A stretch of 64,000 bases of DNA from Sphingomonas_R arantia (GCF_042682045.1 NZ_JBHUGS010000001.1:992001-1056000); one strand, 5' to 3'; positions 35,783 through 46,148 are shown, numbered from the stretch's first letter. Numbers and translations: made by a program. The notes: generated by a model from the sequence alone, not told the origin.

Positions 35783-36174
35783 TGACGCCGCCCGCGCTGC
35801 ATGTCCTGCATGTCGAGGACGATCCCGATATCCGCATGATCGCGGGCATGGCGTTGTCGCTGGATCCGCAGATCGATGTCCGATCCGCGGAGTCCGGGTT
35901 CGCGGCGCTGAGGCTGCTGCGTGGGGGCGCATGGCGGCCGGACCTGCTGCTGGTCGACATGATGATGCCGGAGATGGACGGCACCGGGCTGGTCGCGCGC
36001 GTCCGGCAGATCGACGGGCTGGCGAAGGTGCCCGTGGTGTTCATGACGGCGCGGGCGCAGCCGGACGATGTGGAGCGTTACCGCTGCGCCGGATCGCTGG
36101 GGCTGATCGTCAAGCCGTTCGATCCGCTGACGCTGGCGGCGAAGCTGCGCGGATTGCTGGCCCCGGCGTACTGA
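35782..36174 (+). CDS. Single-domain response regulator
   Basis: A 130-residue CheY-like protein without an output domain. The acidic pocket (E12, D13, D14), phosphoacceptor D59 in LLLVDMMMPEMDG, the FMTARA threonine and K in IVKPFDP are all present, so it should be phosphorylatable. It is coupled to the kinase gene (TGATG) and is its likely partner. Its last 65 bases overlap the 3' end of the convergent mscS-like gene. Confidence 0.88.
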   Translation: MTPPALHVLHVEDDPDIRMIAGMALSLDPQIDVRSAESGFAALRLLRGGAWRPDLLLVDMMMPEMDGTGLVARVRQIDGLAKVPVVFMTARAQPDDVERYRCAGSLGLIVKPFDPLTLAAKLRGLLAPAY

Positions 36175-37255
36175 AAGGCCAGTCGCCGGACGTCGGGGTG
36201 ATCCGCCGCTGGAGCAGCGCCTCCGGCATTTCGGCGGCGATGTAGGCGAGCATTGCCTCCCGCACCGCGCAGCGCAGGTCGAACGCGGTCGGGCCGTCTT
36301 TTGCGGTCATGAGCGCGCGAACCTCGATCATGTCGGCCTTCATGTCCGTGACCTGGAGATTGTGGAAGCGTCGGTCCCAGAGCGGCATGCGGTCCATGAC
36401 CGTCGCGAGGTGCGCGCGGAGGCGGGGGATGTCGGCGGTGGGATCGAGGTAGAAGATGATGTTGCCGAGCAGCTGCGCCGATTCGCGCGTCCAGTTCTGG
36501 AACGGTTGTTCCAGGAAGCGCGAGACGGGGACGACGAGCCGGCGGTCGTCCCAGATGCGGATGACGACGTAGGTCAGCGTGATCTCCTCGATCCGGCCCC
36601 ATTCGTTGTCGAGCACGACCGCGTCGTCTATCCGGATCGGTTCGGTAAACGCCATCTGGACCCCGGCGATCAGGTTCTTCAGCGCGGGCTGCGCGGCGGC
36701 ACCGACTGCAAGTGCGGCGAGACCGGCGGATGCGATCAGCGTGACGCCGATCGTGCGGACGCTGGGGATCGAGATGAGCATCATGCAGAGCGTGACGACG
36801 AGCACGAGGAAGACGGTGATGCGGTGAAGGATGCCGGCGCGGGTGCGCTTGCGGCGGGCGCGGAGATTGTCCTCGACCGTGATGTCGGTGCGGGCGATCA
36901 GCACGTCTTGGAGCGCGTTCAGGATGCCGATCAGAAGCCAGCCCATGAGCGCGGGGACGCCGAGCCCGAAGATGCGTTGCCAGATTTCGGTCGCGTCGTC
37001 GTTCAGCCGGAGCGCGGGCAGGACGGCGGTAAGCGCGATCGCGCAGAACACCCAGCGCAGCGGCTGGGCGAGCCGATCGACGATCAGGTCGTCGGTGCCG
37101 GACGGGGTGCGGGCGGCCCCGCGGCGCGCGACGAGCATCAGGACGTGGTGGAGCAGCAGGCCGAGCAGGATCGCGCCGATGCCGATCGCCAGCGCGCTGC
37201 CGAACCGAATGGCGGTGCTGTCGTAGGTTTCGATCCAGCGGTCGATCGTCTTCAT
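36110..37255 (-). CDS. Small-conductance mechanosensitive channel, MscS family
   Basis: A 381-residue channel. Hydrophobic segments lie at about 20-45, 73-92, 105-125 and 160-185. The pore-lining helix is in GVTLIASAGLAALAVGAAAQ, followed by the beta domain signature PIRIDDAVVLDNEWGRIEEI and VPVSRFLEQPFQNWT. It protects against hypo-osmotic shock. The extra C-terminal 25 residues are Pro/Ala-rich and are encoded over the end of the response regulator gene. The ATG at 37255 fits the first helix. A symmetric EcfG-type promoter lies about 40 bases upstream. Confidence 0.88.
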   Translation of the reverse strand: MKTIDRWIETYDSTAIRFGSALAIGIGAILLGLLLHHVLMLVARRGAARTPSGTDDLIVDRLAQPLRWVFCAIALTAVLPALRLNDDATEIWQRIFGLGVPALMGWLLIGILNALQDVLIARTDITVEDNLRARRKRTRAGILHRITVFLVLVVTLCMMLISIPSVRTIGVTLIASAGLAALAVGAAAQPALKNLIAGVQMAFTEPIRIDDAVVLDNEWGRIEEITLTYVVIRIWDDRRLVVPVSRFLEQPFQNWTRESAQLLGNIIFYLDPTADIPRLRAHLATVMDRMPLWDRRFHNLQVTDMKADMIEVRALMTAKDGPTAFDLRCAVREAMLAYIAAEMPEALLQRRITPTSGDWPFSTPGPAIRAASPPASADRTA

Positions 37256-37295
37256 CGGCGGGCCTGGCTTATATTGCGGTGCAGCATATCCTAGG

Positions 37296-37322
37296 GGAAC
37301 GGGAGAGCGGTGGCGAGGTTCC
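37296..37322. promoter_or_regulatory. Symmetric EcfG-type promoter between mscS and the MFS operon
   Basis: GGAAC at 37296-37300 and GTTCC at 37318-37322 with 17 bases between. Read on either strand this is GGAAC-N17-GTT, the EcfG promoter pattern. It could start transcription leftward into the mscS-like gene and rightward into the leader peptide and MFS gene. Confidence 0.55.
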
Positions 37323-37382
37323 TTGTGAGTAAGCTGGGCGGTCCGACCTGCGGCATGCGAATGGCGGCGAAGGGGTGAGAGC

Positions 37383-37427
37383 ATGAGCGACGCAAGCTGC
37401 GTCCGGCCGGCGGGAATTGCCGCATGA
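37383..37427 (+). CDS. Possible 14-residue leader peptide upstream of the MFS gene
   Basis: ATG at 37383 follows AAGGGGTGAGAGC, a better ribosome-binding site than the MFS gene's own. It encodes MSDASCVRPAGIAA and stops with TGA at 37425-37427, overlapping the MFS start (ATGA). It looks like a translational coupling or attenuation leader. No protein family applies. Confidence 0.45.
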   Translation: MSDASCVRPAGIAA

Positions 37428-38923
37428 GGTTGCGGCGGCGCGGGCTGGCATCGATCAATGCGGAGGTGCGCGACGGCATATTGCCGGCGGCCGATGCGGT
37501 GGCGCTGGTGCCGCGGGACCAGGCGAGCGGCGCGGGCAGCGTGCGGAATTACCGGGTCGTCGCGCTGATCATCGCGTGCGCGCTATTCATGGAGCAGATG
37601 GACGCGACGGTGCTGGCGACCGCGCTGCCGACGATGGCGCGCGATTTCGGCGTGATGGTGACCGCAATGAGCGGGGCGCTGACCAGTTACCTGCTGGCGC
37701 TGGCGATCTTCATTCCGGCCAGCGGCTGGCTGGCCGACCGGTTCGGATCGCGGACGATGTTCCGGCTGGCGATCCTGCTGTTCATGAGCGGGTCGTTGCT
37801 GTGCGGGCAGGCGATGAGCCTGCCGTTCATGATGGGCGCACGGTTCCTGCAGGGGCTGGGCGGGGCGATGATGATCCCGATCGGGCGGCTGGTCCTGCTG
37901 CGCAGCGCGAACAAGGAGGACATGGTGTCGGCCATGTCGTGGCTGATCATGCCCGCGCTGATCGGGCCGATCCTGGGGCCGCCGGTGGGCGGGTTCATCG
38001 TGACCTATCTCGACTGGCGCTGGATCTTCTGGCTGAACCTGCCGATCGGGACGCTGGGCGTCGTGCTGGTGACGAAGTATATCGGCGACTATCGTGCGGA
38101 GCGGCGTTCGCCGTTCGATGGCGTCGGGTTCGTGCTGTCGGGCGTTTCGCTCGGTTGCCTGCTGTTCGGGTTCGAGACGGCGAGCCGGTCGGGCGAACTG
38201 GTGACGGGCATGGTGCTGACCGCGGTCGGGCTGGTCGCGGGCTGGTTCTATATTCGCCATGCCCGGCGCGTGCTGAACCCGATCATGGACCTGTCGCTGA
38301 TGCGGATATCGTCGTTCCGGCTGTCGGTGATCGCGGGGTCGCTGACCCGTATCACGCAGGGTGCGCAGCCGTTCCTGCTGCCGCTGATGCTGCAGCTGGG
38401 GTTCGGCATGACCGCGGCGGAGAGCGGGACGATCACGGTGGCGGGCGCGATGGGGTCGCTGGCGATGAAGGGGCTGGCGCCGCGGCTGCTGCGGCGGTTC
38501 GGGTTCCGGCGCGCGCTGGTGACGAACGGGCTTGTCGCGAGTGCGGGCTATGCGGTGTGCGGGCTGTTCCGGCCGGACTGGCCGGTGGCGGCGATCTTCG
38601 CCACGTTGCTGGCGTGCGGGTTCTTCATGTCGTTCCAGTTCACGGCGTACAATACGATCGCCTATGACGAGATCCCCAAGGAGCGGATGAGTTCGGCGAC
38701 GAGCTTCTACGCCACGTTCCAGCAGCTGATGCTATCGCTGGGGATCTGCACCGGGGCGGCGGCGCTGCATGGCGGAATGCTGATATCGGGGGCGAGCGTA
38801 CCGAGCCTGCGTGATTTCACCGCGGCGTTCCTGGTGGTGACGGCGATTTCGGCGTCGGCGACGATCTTCAACCTGCGGTTCGCCAAGGATGCGGGGGCGG
38901 AGCTGAGCGGGCATCGCGGGTGA
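37424..38923 (+). CDS. MFS drug:H+ antiporter, DHA2-type (14 TM)
   Basis: A 499-residue transporter with about 14 hydrophobic segments. After a 45-residue N-terminus come MEQMDATVLATALPTMARDF (motif D1-like), GWLADRFGSRTMF (motif A) and LIGPILGPPVGGFIV (motif C of drug antiporters). The family exports drugs, dyes or toxic lipids with proton exchange. No membrane fusion protein (EmrA-like) is adjacent. Expression probably depends on the leader peptide and EcfG-like promoter upstream. Confidence 0.88.
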   Translation: MRLRRRGLASINAEVRDGILPAADAVALVPRDQASGAGSVRNYRVVALIIACALFMEQMDATVLATALPTMARDFGVMVTAMSGALTSYLLALAIFIPASGWLADRFGSRTMFRLAILLFMSGSLLCGQAMSLPFMMGARFLQGLGGAMMIPIGRLVLLRSANKEDMVSAMSWLIMPALIGPILGPPVGGFIVTYLDWRWIFWLNLPIGTLGVVLVTKYIGDYRAERRSPFDGVGFVLSGVSLGCLLFGFETASRSGELVTGMVLTAVGLVAGWFYIRHARRVLNPIMDLSLMRISSFRLSVIAGSLTRITQGAQPFLLPLMLQLGFGMTAAESGTITVAGAMGSLAMKGLAPRLLRRFGFRRALVTNGLVASAGYAVCGLFRPDWPVAAIFATLLACGFFMSFQFTAYNTIAYDEIPKERMSSATSFYATFQQLMLSLGICTGAAALHGGMLISGASVPSLRDFTAAFLVVTAISASATIFNLRFAKDAGAELSGHRG

Positions 38924-38964
38924 AGGGGGTTTCGCTTCGTGGCCGGGTCTGGCAGGTTCGGAGG

Positions 38965-39156
38965 ATGAGCGAACCGACCATCATCCCCGTGCCCTTGTCC
39001 CCCGAAACGCTGGCGGCGCTGGACGCCTGGATCGCGCGGGCCAAAGGCGCGCCGTCGCGGGGCGAGGCGGTTGCTTCGTTGCTGGCGGGGGCGCTGGGGA
39101 GCCATTCGCCGTCTTCGGTTGTGCCAAGTCTGGTGACGGGGCGGGATATCGTTTGA
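38965..39156 (+). CDS. Small ribbon-helix-helix-like protein
   Basis: A 63-residue protein of unknown function. IIPVPLSPETLAALDAWIARA followed by SRGEAVASLLAGAL resembles a short ribbon-helix-helix (CopG/Arc) DNA-binding unit, a beta strand and two helices. GGAGG directly abuts the ATG, so the start is doubtful; a GTG at 38920 overlapping the MFS stop (GTGA) is an alternative that adds 15 residues. Confidence 0.5.
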   Translation: MSEPTIIPVPLSPETLAALDAWIARAKGAPSRGEAVASLLAGALGSHSPSSVVPSLVTGRDIV

Positions 39157-39183
39157 GGGTTTGGACCGGGCGCCCCCCCTAAT

Positions 39184-39321
39184 CCGTTCGTGCTGAGTAG
39201 AGCCCGAGCAGCGCTCTTGCGCGTATCGAGGGGTCGTATCGAAGCATCGCCTCGCGGGCGGGGCTGATCCTTCGATACGGGCCTTCGACTGCGCTCAGTC
39301 CCTACTCAGGACGAACGGTTT
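39184..39321. repeat. Dispersed palindrome family R5, copy 1
   Basis: A long imperfect inverted repeat. The left end CCGTTCGTGCTGAGTAGAG and the right end CTACTCAGGACGAACGG are complementary, with GTATCGA/TCGATAC repeats inside. A copy in the opposite orientation occupies 58692-58815. It fills the gap between two convergent genes. Confidence 0.8.
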
Positions 39322-39347
39322 CAGGGTTGGTTCGGCCCGCGATCTGA

Positions 39348-40871
39348 TTAGCGCTTTGCCGGTCGGAGTAGCTTCTCCGTGTCTTCGTCGGTCTCGACCG
39401 ACTTGCGGAAGGTGGGTGTGAGCTTCAGCCGGCTCGCCTGTTCATAAGCGTAGCCGTAGCCGATCAGGCGCGCTTCGGACCAGGCGGGGCCGATGAAGGA
39501 AAGGCCGACGGGCATGCCGCGGACCGCGCCCATCGGGACGGTCAAATGCGGGTAGCCGGACACCGCGGCGAGGCCGCCGGCGCCGCCGCCGGAGATCTGG
39601 TCGCCGTTGACGGTATCGATCAGCCAGGCGGGCGGCATGGTGGGGGCGACGAGCGCGGTGACGCGGTTGGCGGCGAGCAGCGCGTCGATCCCGTCGCGCC
39701 CGGCGATGCGGAGCGACAGCGCGCGGGCGGCAAGATAGGCCGGATCGGTCAGGCCCTTGGTCTTCTGTGCCTCCAGAAAGCTTTCCTGGCCGAACAGCGC
39801 CATTTCCCGATCCGCGTTGGCGGTGTTGAACGCGATGACGTCGGCCAGCGTGCGGGTCTTCACCGCGGGGGGCGTGGTGGCGAGGTAGGCGTTGAGGTCC
39901 GCCTTCAGCTCGGTCATCAGGACGAGGTTTTCGGCCGGGCCGATCTTGTCGCGGTCCTTGAGCGCGGTGATGTCGACGAGGGTGGCGCCCTGCGCGCGGA
40001 GCACGGCGAGTGCGGCGTCGAACAGCCGGTCGACGGGCACGGACCAGCCGGTCGCGAAGCGCAGAACGCCGATCCGCATGCCCTTCAACGCCGCGGGGTT
40101 GAGCGCGGCGGTATAGTTGGTGCGGCGGCGGTCGGCCTGTGCGGTGGCGGCATCGGCCGGGTCGGTGCCGGCGATCGCGGTCAGGACGCGGGCGGCGGTG
40201 GCGACATCGCGCGTCATTGGGCCGGGCGTGTCCTGGCTGTGGCTGATCGGCACGATGCGCGTGCGGCTGACGAGGCCGACGGTGGGTTTCAGCCCGACGA
40301 TGCCGTTGATCGCGGCGGGGCAGGTGATCGAACCGTCCGTCTCGGTCCCGATCGCGGCATCGACCATGCCGGCGGCGACGGCGGCGCCGCTGCCCGACGA
40401 GGAGCCGCAGGGGTTGCGATCGAGCGCATGCGGGTTGCGCGTCTGGCCGCCGACCGCGCTCCACCCCGAGATCGAGGCGTTGGAGCGGATGTTGGCCCAT
40501 TCGGACAGGTTGGTCTTGCCGAGGATGACCGCACCGGCGGCACGCAGCGATGCGGTGACGGGGGCGTCACGGTTGGTGACGTTATCGATCAGCGCCAGGC
40601 TGCCCGCGGTGGTGGGGAGCGGGCCCTTCGCCTCGATATTGTCCTTCAGCAGGATCGGCATGCCGAACAGGATACCGCGGGCGCGGCGGCCACGGTCGAG
40701 CGCGCGAGCCTGATCGCGCGCGGTGGGATCGAGTGCCAGCACCGCGCCGATGCGGGGGTTCAGCCGTTCGACGCGGCCGATCGTGGCGCGGACATTGTCC
40801 TCCGCCGATTGTGCGGCGGCGAGCGTGGGCACGGACAGCGAGAAGAGGAGCATCGGCAGCAGGCGAGTCAT
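39348..40871 (-). CDS. Amidase, amidase-signature family, exported
   Basis: A 507-residue enzyme. MTRLLPMLLFSLSVPTLAAA is a signal peptide, so it acts in the periplasm. The Ser-cisSer-Lys triad is visible: Lys in MPILLKDNIEAKG, the serines in NPCGSSSGSGAAVAAG and downstream GTETDGSITCPAAINGIVGLKP. The family hydrolyses a broad range of amides and peptides. GGGGGA precedes the ATG at 40871. It is divergent from a small stress-type gene. Confidence 0.9.
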   Translation of the reverse strand: MTRLLPMLLFSLSVPTLAAAQSAEDNVRATIGRVERLNPRIGAVLALDPTARDQARALDRGRRARGILFGMPILLKDNIEAKGPLPTTAGSLALIDNVTNRDAPVTASLRAAGAVILGKTNLSEWANIRSNASISGWSAVGGQTRNPHALDRNPCGSSSGSGAAVAAGMVDAAIGTETDGSITCPAAINGIVGLKPTVGLVSRTRIVPISHSQDTPGPMTRDVATAARVLTAIAGTDPADAATAQADRRRTNYTAALNPAALKGMRIGVLRFATGWSVPVDRLFDAALAVLRAQGATLVDITALKDRDKIGPAENLVLMTELKADLNAYLATTPPAVKTRTLADVIAFNTANADREMALFGQESFLEAQKTKGLTDPAYLAARALSLRIAGRDGIDALLAANRVTALVAPTMPPAWLIDTVNGDQISGGGAGGLAAVSGYPHLTVPMGAVRGMPVGLSFIGPAWSEARLIGYGYAYEQASRLKLTPTFRKSVETDEDTEKLLRPAKR

Positions 40872-40927
40872 TACATTCCCCCATGTCAGTTGCCGCATCA
40901 TGGCGAAGCAGCGGACCGAAAGCGAGC

Positions 40928-40952
40928 GGAACGGCGCGCTTTCGGCGGCGTT
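40928..40952 (+). promoter_or_regulatory. EcfG-type general stress promoter
   Basis: GGAAC at 40928-40932, 16 bases, then CGTT at 40949-40952. It lies 23 bases upstream of the small hydrophilic protein gene at 40976 and is an exact match to the alphaproteobacterial EcfG pattern. Confidence 0.6.
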
Positions 40953-40975
40953 GGCGCGGGACAAGGAGAATGACG

Positions 40976-41194
40976 ATGGAAGAGCGGCGCCCCACGCAGA
41001 CCCCCGAGCGCGAACTGGCCAAGCCGGCGGACGCGACCGCCGCGCGGACCCGGCCGGTCGATGCCGGGTCATCGCCGACGGCTGAGGCGGACGATGCCAA
41101 CGACTCACGGCGTGGTGCGAGCGAGGCGGATGCGGCGACCAAGGAGATGGCGGCGCGCGGGTTCGGCAGTCACAAGGGGACGGAAGCGGATTGA
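40976..41194 (+). CDS. Small hydrophilic protein, probable stress-regulon member
   Basis: A 72-residue, Glu/Ala/Asp/Arg-rich, cysteine-free and probably disordered protein (begins MEERRPTQTPERELAK, ends GFGSHKGTEAD). I know no family. AAGGAG lies seven bases before this ATG; the in-frame ATG at 40970 is too close to that site. The strong EcfG-type promoter just upstream suggests induction under general stress. Confidence 0.55.
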   Translation: MEERRPTQTPERELAKPADATAARTRPVDAGSSPTAEADDANDSRRGASEADAATKEMAARGFGSHKGTEAD

Positions 41195-41284
41195 GCGCGG
41201 GTTCATTCGTCGTCGGGTTCGACCTTTCGCGAAATGGCATGAACGCGACAACAGCCCGTGGTGCTGGCAGCGCGAAATGATGCC

Positions 41285-42178
41285 ATGAGCGATGCGCCGG
41301 CCGGAACGCCGGTCGCGATGGGGGACGGAATGGACGCAGTGGAGTGGCAGACGCGCATGGCGGGCGTGCGGGCGATCGTCCGGGCGCCCGAGGCGATCCG
41401 GACGATCCAGGTCTATGGCCAGCGGTGCAGCGGGACGAATGCGCTGATCCATCTGATCGAGGGCAATCTACCGCAGGGGACGTTCACCGAGGCCTACGGG
41501 TTCAAGCACTGGTTCGTGCCGCCGCAGGTGCTTTTCCAGCCGTCGACGCTGATCGTGGTGATCGCCCGCGATGCGGTGGGATGGTTGCAGAGCGTCCACC
41601 GCCAGCCATGGCATCTGGACCCGGCGGTCAGCCAGATGCGGTTCAGCGACTTCATCCGGATGGAATGGGCCAGTTATTGGTACGGCGACTTCTGGGGCGT
41701 GGACCAGGCGCACCCGATCTACGCGACCGAGATGATGCACGAACGCGATCCGCAGACCGGCGCGCGGTTCGCCAATCCCATGCGGAAGCGGACGGCGAAG
41801 CTGGCCCATTGGGCGGGACTCCATCGGCGGGCGCATAATCTGTGCCTGGTCGATCAGGCGAGCGTGCAGGCCGATCCGGAGGGGGTGACGCGCGCACTGG
41901 CCGCGATGACCGGGTTGCCGATGGGCGACGTGTTCCGACCGGTCGACAGTTACAAGGGCAGGGGCGTGAAGCCGTATCAGCCGCATGTCTATCCGCCGGT
42001 GTCGACGGACGACCTGGCGTTCATCGCCGCCAATCTGGATCCGCAGGTTGAGGGGTTGTACGGGCTGGCGATGCCGTTGGCGGCGGTGGCGGAGGATCGG
42101 GGGTCGCCGGTGGGGGCGGACACGACGACGCGCGGGTCTGGGGCGTTGTCGGTCTCCGCAATGGTGCCGGACAGCTGA
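41285..42178 (+). CDS. Sulfotransferase-like protein
   Basis: A 297-residue protein. IQVYGQRCSGTNALIHLIEG near 38-57 resembles the 5'-phosphosulfate-binding loop of PAPS sulfotransferases, and VVIARDAVGWLQSVHRQPW near 91-110 the second (3'-phosphate) motif. A gene outside a recognised pathway, so the acceptor is unknown. Other P-loop kinases are a weaker alternative. The ATG at 41285 is preferred over a GTG at 41258. It is preceded by the small stress-type gene and followed by a long non-coding gap. Confidence 0.65.
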   Translation: MSDAPAGTPVAMGDGMDAVEWQTRMAGVRAIVRAPEAIRTIQVYGQRCSGTNALIHLIEGNLPQGTFTEAYGFKHWFVPPQVLFQPSTLIVVIARDAVGWLQSVHRQPWHLDPAVSQMRFSDFIRMEWASYWYGDFWGVDQAHPIYATEMMHERDPQTGARFANPMRKRTAKLAHWAGLHRRAHNLCLVDQASVQADPEGVTRALAAMTGLPMGDVFRPVDSYKGRGVKPYQPHVYPPVSTDDLAFIAANLDPQVEGLYGLAMPLAAVAEDRGSPVGADTTTRGSGALSVSAMVPDS

Positions 42179-42690
42179 ACGATCATTGCTGCGTGGAGGC
42201 GTGGGTCGAACCCGGCGCGGGGGTGCGGTTGCCCGGTCCTGGTCAGTCACGAGCGATCGGAAGGGGGCGCGACGCTGTTCCGGCGGGATGGGGATCGGCC
42301 CGGAGCTGCTGTGATCGGCAAGTCGGTCGCGTCCGGTTGAGGCGCGGGCTGATCGTCACCGCTTTGTGCTGGTTGCCGGCCACTGTTGTTCACCGGCGGA
42401 GGCCGGGGCCTGGGTGAAGCGGTTGCGTCTGGGCCCCGGCCTTCGCCGGGGAACGGTTCGGGCCTCGTGGGATGGACGGCCCGCATGCCGGTTTGTGGTG
42501 AAGCTGCTCGGGGCGAGGTGCGCGGTGTCCGCAGATGGCGAATGACGATGCCGCGGTCCGGTACTGTACGCGCCGCGAGACAGCGGAGTGTCACGATCGG
42601 GTGGCCGCTGTATGGACCCGGGCGGATCTGGCGCTTGAGTGTTCGAAAGTTCGGCCGTGCCCTGCGCGAGCGCTTCGACCTCAGGGGGCG
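42179..42690. other. Long intergenic region with one R3 repeat
   Basis: This 512-base stretch between the sulfotransferase-like gene and tRNA-Val contains an R3 palindrome (42389-42455). The open frames in it have shadow-like Arg/Gly/Pro composition and no ribosome-binding sites. I see no gene. Confidence 0.6.
42389..42455. repeat. Dispersed palindrome family R3, copy 2
   Basis: Near-identical to 3849-3913, including the GGTGAAGCGGTTGCGTCT spacer, although 38 kb away. Confidence 0.8.
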
Positions 42691-42765
42691 TGGTGGGCGC
42701 GGCAGGGATTGAACCTGCGACCCCACCCGTGTGAAGGGTGTGCTCTACCACTGAGCTACGCGCCC
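42691..42765 (-). tRNA. tRNA-Val(CAC)
   Basis: On the minus strand the acceptor GGGCGCG pairs with CGCGCCC, then A and CCA. The D arm is TAGCTCAGTGGTAGAGC, the anticodon stem CACCC/GGGTG encloses TTCACAC (anticodon CAC), and the T arm is CAGGTTCAATCCCTG. Length is 75 bases. It lies downstream of hupB in the same direction. Confidence 0.96.
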
Positions 42766-42869
42766 ACGCCCGGAACCGGCGGCAAGCCGCGCGGTGAGAG
42801 GGCCGATTAGGGAGTCGCCGCCGGCTTGTCCAGCCCTGATGCCGCCGTCAGGCGGGCGGCGAAGGCGGT

Positions 42870-43145
42870 TCAAGCGTTCACGGCGTCCTTCAGGCCCTTG
42901 CCGGGCTTGAACTTCGGTTGGGCAGAGGCGTCGATCTTCATCGGTTCGCCGGTCCGCGGGTTGCGCCCGGTCGATGCCTTGCGCTGCGACACCAGGAAGG
43001 TGCCGAACCCGACCAGCCGGACTTCGTCCCCGCGCGCAAGCACGGCGCTCATCGTGTCGAACACCGCTTCGACCGCCTTGACCGCATCGCCCCGGGTCAG
43101 GCCGGACGCCTCGGCGACGGCACCGATCAACTCCTGCTTGTTCAT
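42870..43145 (-). CDS. hupB: HU family DNA-binding protein
   Basis: A 91-residue nucleoid protein: MNKQELIGAVAEASGLTRGD, the VRLVGFGTFLVSQRKASTGRNPRTGE DNA-binding arm with its intercalating proline, and FKPGKGLKDAVN at the end. It bends and compacts DNA. It follows lon, as in most proteobacteria. Confidence 0.96.
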   Translation of the reverse strand: MNKQELIGAVAEASGLTRGDAVKAVEAVFDTMSAVLARGDEVRLVGFGTFLVSQRKASTGRNPRTGEPMKIDASAQPKFKPGKGLKDAVNA

Positions 43146-43166
43146 CGCTTTACGTTCCCCCGAATT

Positions 43167-43192
43167 CGCGGCGGGCGGAGTCGCCCGCCGCG
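43167..43192 (-). terminator. Hairpin between lon and hupB
   Basis: A perfect 11-base-pair stem CGCGGCGGGCG/CGCCCGCCGCG with a four-base loop lies after the lon stop and before the hupB start. There is no T run on the minus strand, so it may attenuate or stabilise rather than terminate. Confidence 0.45.
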
Positions 43193-43257
43193 GTCAATTC
43201 GCCATCTAACAGCCGCAAGGCAAGCGCTGTCAAACGGCCGTCACCCGATTCGCACGA

Positions 43258-45660
<2,403 letters not shown>

Positions 45661-45793
45661 GTACACTCCGATGGCCATGCGATTGCGGCCTGTTGGGTAC
45701 GGATATGGGCAAGGACAAAAGCTGAATCAATGAAGGGTGCGGTGGGGGCACGGAGGCGTGCGGCAACTTTGGTCGGCCATGCGTTCATGGGGG

Positions 45794-46054
45794 ATGAACA
45801 GAAATACACAGGACATCGTCTCCCTTGCCGCCGCGCGGACCGGGGAGATGTGCGCGGTCTTCATGATCGGGGACGGCTTGCTGGGGATGGTGCAGCCCGA
45901 GCGGCATCTGGCGCTGTGGCAGTCGGATGTCGGCGCGGTCGATGCGCTGACGCGGCCGTTCCAGGGGCGGCCGGGGCGGCGGCGGGCTTATGGCGCGGTG
46001 CAGTTTCTCGCGGGGGTCTGGCTGGCTTCGCGGATGCGGGGGCCGCGAAAGTAG
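45794..46054 (+). CDS. Small protein of unknown function
   Basis: An 86-residue open frame (MNRNTQDIVSLAAARTGEMC, then AVFMIGDGLLGMVQPERHLALWQSDVGAVDALTRPF). It has balanced composition, helix-forming periodicity and codon positions richer in G/C at the third base, so it looks like a real gene lying opposite the clpX-lon series. Start uncertain: ATG at 45779 is also in frame. No family is known to me. Confidence 0.5.
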   Translation: MNRNTQDIVSLAAARTGEMCAVFMIGDGLLGMVQPERHLALWQSDVGAVDALTRPFQGRPGRRRAYGAVQFLAGVWLASRMRGPRK

Positions 46055-46066
46055 CCCTCTGGTGTA

Positions 46067-46131
46067 GTTCCCCGGCGCAGGCCGGGGCCTTGGTGAAGGT
46101 GGTTCACCGAGGCCCCGGCCTTCGCCGGGGA
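46067..46131. repeat. Dispersed palindrome family R3, copy 3
   Basis: Inverted GTTCCCCGGCGCAGGCCGGG and GGCCCCGGCCTTCGCCGGGG arms with a diverged spacer. It lies between the convergent small gene and clpX. Confidence 0.75.
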
Positions 46132-46148
46132 ACTGTTAGGGGTTTTGG

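Noticed and set aside
42193..42417. Open frame of 74 codons in the long gap before tRNA-Val
   Set aside because: It lacks a ribosome-binding site, has Arg/Gly/Pro composition and runs into an R3 repeat.
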